Source: Patiria pectinifera (taxonomy: Eukaryota; Echinodermata; Asteroidea; Valvatida; Asterinidae). Taken from it: a stretch of DNA of 64,000 nt. Shown piece after piece: positions 63,495-64,000 of this stretch. The position numbers and the translations under genes were made by a program. The stretch is from the NCBI GenBank assembly GCA_029964075.1, contig CM057130.1:2480001-2544000 (forward strand), in the 5' to 3' direction. The notes beneath the pieces were generated by a model. That model was given only the letters and a program-made list of their open reading frames with translations. It made no database searches and was not told where the DNA came from. Positions within the stretch are counted from its first letter, which is position 1. Every line of letters begins with the position of its first letter.

Positions 63495-63891
63495 TAATTA
63501 GCTTCCAACATAACGTAGGACCCATGCAGAGTTAACGTGGGCACAAACAGTAAACCACTGATTTTTATAAGGCTTATGCCTTAATTAATCATACCAAAAT
63601 GTGGCCAACCCCATCAATATCAGGAAGGTTAGGATTAATTTGATTTAACAAACGTTGGCGACAAGAAAAATGCTTCCTGTTGTGCTGCTTTTTTTTTTTA
63701 ACCACTTCGCGTCGGGTTTACTTGTGCCGAAAATTTCAAATTTTTAAAAGGCAAAATTTCCCAGCGAATTTTCTGATTTACAGCCAAACGCCACAAGTAC
63801 AGATTCGCAAGGGTGATTTCAACAGTATTTGTACGATATTTCTCCGGGGTGTGCACTGGAGCGTAAATTGTACAACAATAGGCCGTGCACA

Positions 63892-64000
63892 ATGACCAAC
63901 ACAACGGTCAGCACACGGTCCGCCTCCACAGACTTCATGGACTTTGTGTGTGTGTACAAAAGGTACGAGGGATTAGCGTGTAAGACGTTTGCCGGAGTCG
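63892..64000 (+). CDS. Open frame at the window edge, possible start of the next gene
   Basis: From ATG at 63892 the frame stays open for 36 codons to the edge: it starts MTNTTVSTRSASTDFMDF and continues VCVYKRYEGLACKTFAGV. Base composition becomes more GC-rich from about 63860 on. No family is recognised and the length is too short to be sure; a chance frame or a pseudogene is as likely. Confidence 0.25.
   Translation, partial: MTNTTVSTRSASTDFMDFVCVYKRYEGLACKTFAGV

Larger units (their letters stand above)
54207..63891. other. Gene-poor 3' flank
   Basis: No coding exon was recognised. It holds a TTAA element (54730-55019), two copies of a TGTGAGGC element (56061-56475; 59850-60483, the second with a nested insert), an inverted-repeat element (58190-58430), a duplicated 95-base segment (58103-58200 and 59308-59403), a small foldback (61489-61613) and a long foldback (63010-63494). 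Between these the sequence is A/T-rich with homopolymer runs. Confidence 0.6.

Overview
The window is animal nuclear DNA: a gene split into many short exons by kilobase-size GT-AG introns, with dense dispersed repeats and no bacterial-style operons. The best fit is a marine deuterostome invertebrate, probably an echinoderm and possibly a sea star. That assignment is an inference. It rests on the level of similarity to vertebrate alpha-catulin, the many TACATGTA and TACCGGTA palindromes, the intronless rhodopsin-type receptor and the very high density of foldback elements; no search could be run.

Main gene. Sixteen phase-compatible exons on the + strand, from 3971 to 50243, encode nearly all of an alpha-catulin (CTNNAL1), a vinculin/alpha-catenin family scaffold. 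The joined exons give 729 residues plus a stop. They begin at the position of the ITTL motif of human catulin, so about the first 50 residues lie on an exon that I cannot find in the first 3970 bases and that is probably upstream. Every junction keeps the frame. Two further candidate 3' terminal exons (51007-51204 and 54039-54206) are in phase with the exon ending at 46713 and suggest alternative C-termini.

Nested gene. An intact intronless class A GPCR of 336 residues (41029-42039, same strand) lies inside the catulin intron between 40399 and 42955. It keeps DRY and the TM3/ECL2 cysteines but has DAVVF where NPxxY is expected.

Layout. 1-3970: intron or upstream sequence with a foldback element flanked by an 11-bp duplication. 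3971-8869: first two exons seen. 8826-9370: the 3' end of the second exon is tandemly copied. 8870-26853: 18-kb intron full of repeats. 26854-34299: eight exons. 34300-44456: three exons, the nested GPCR and several foldback elements. 44457-46629: an 11-bp minisatellite, then an element nested inside another. 46630-50243: last main exons and an inverted pair of tRNA-derived SINEs. 50244-63891: alternative terminal exons, then a gene-poor 3' flank of foldback elements. 63892-64000: an open frame running off the edge, perhaps the start of another gene.

Repeats. The non-coding part is dominated by short inverted-repeat elements. Four separate families sit in TTAA target sites. Two elements have 9-11 bp target duplications like Mutator-type elements. 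Several elements are inserted in one another. I found no CRISPR array, rRNA gene, convincing functional tRNA gene or viral gene.
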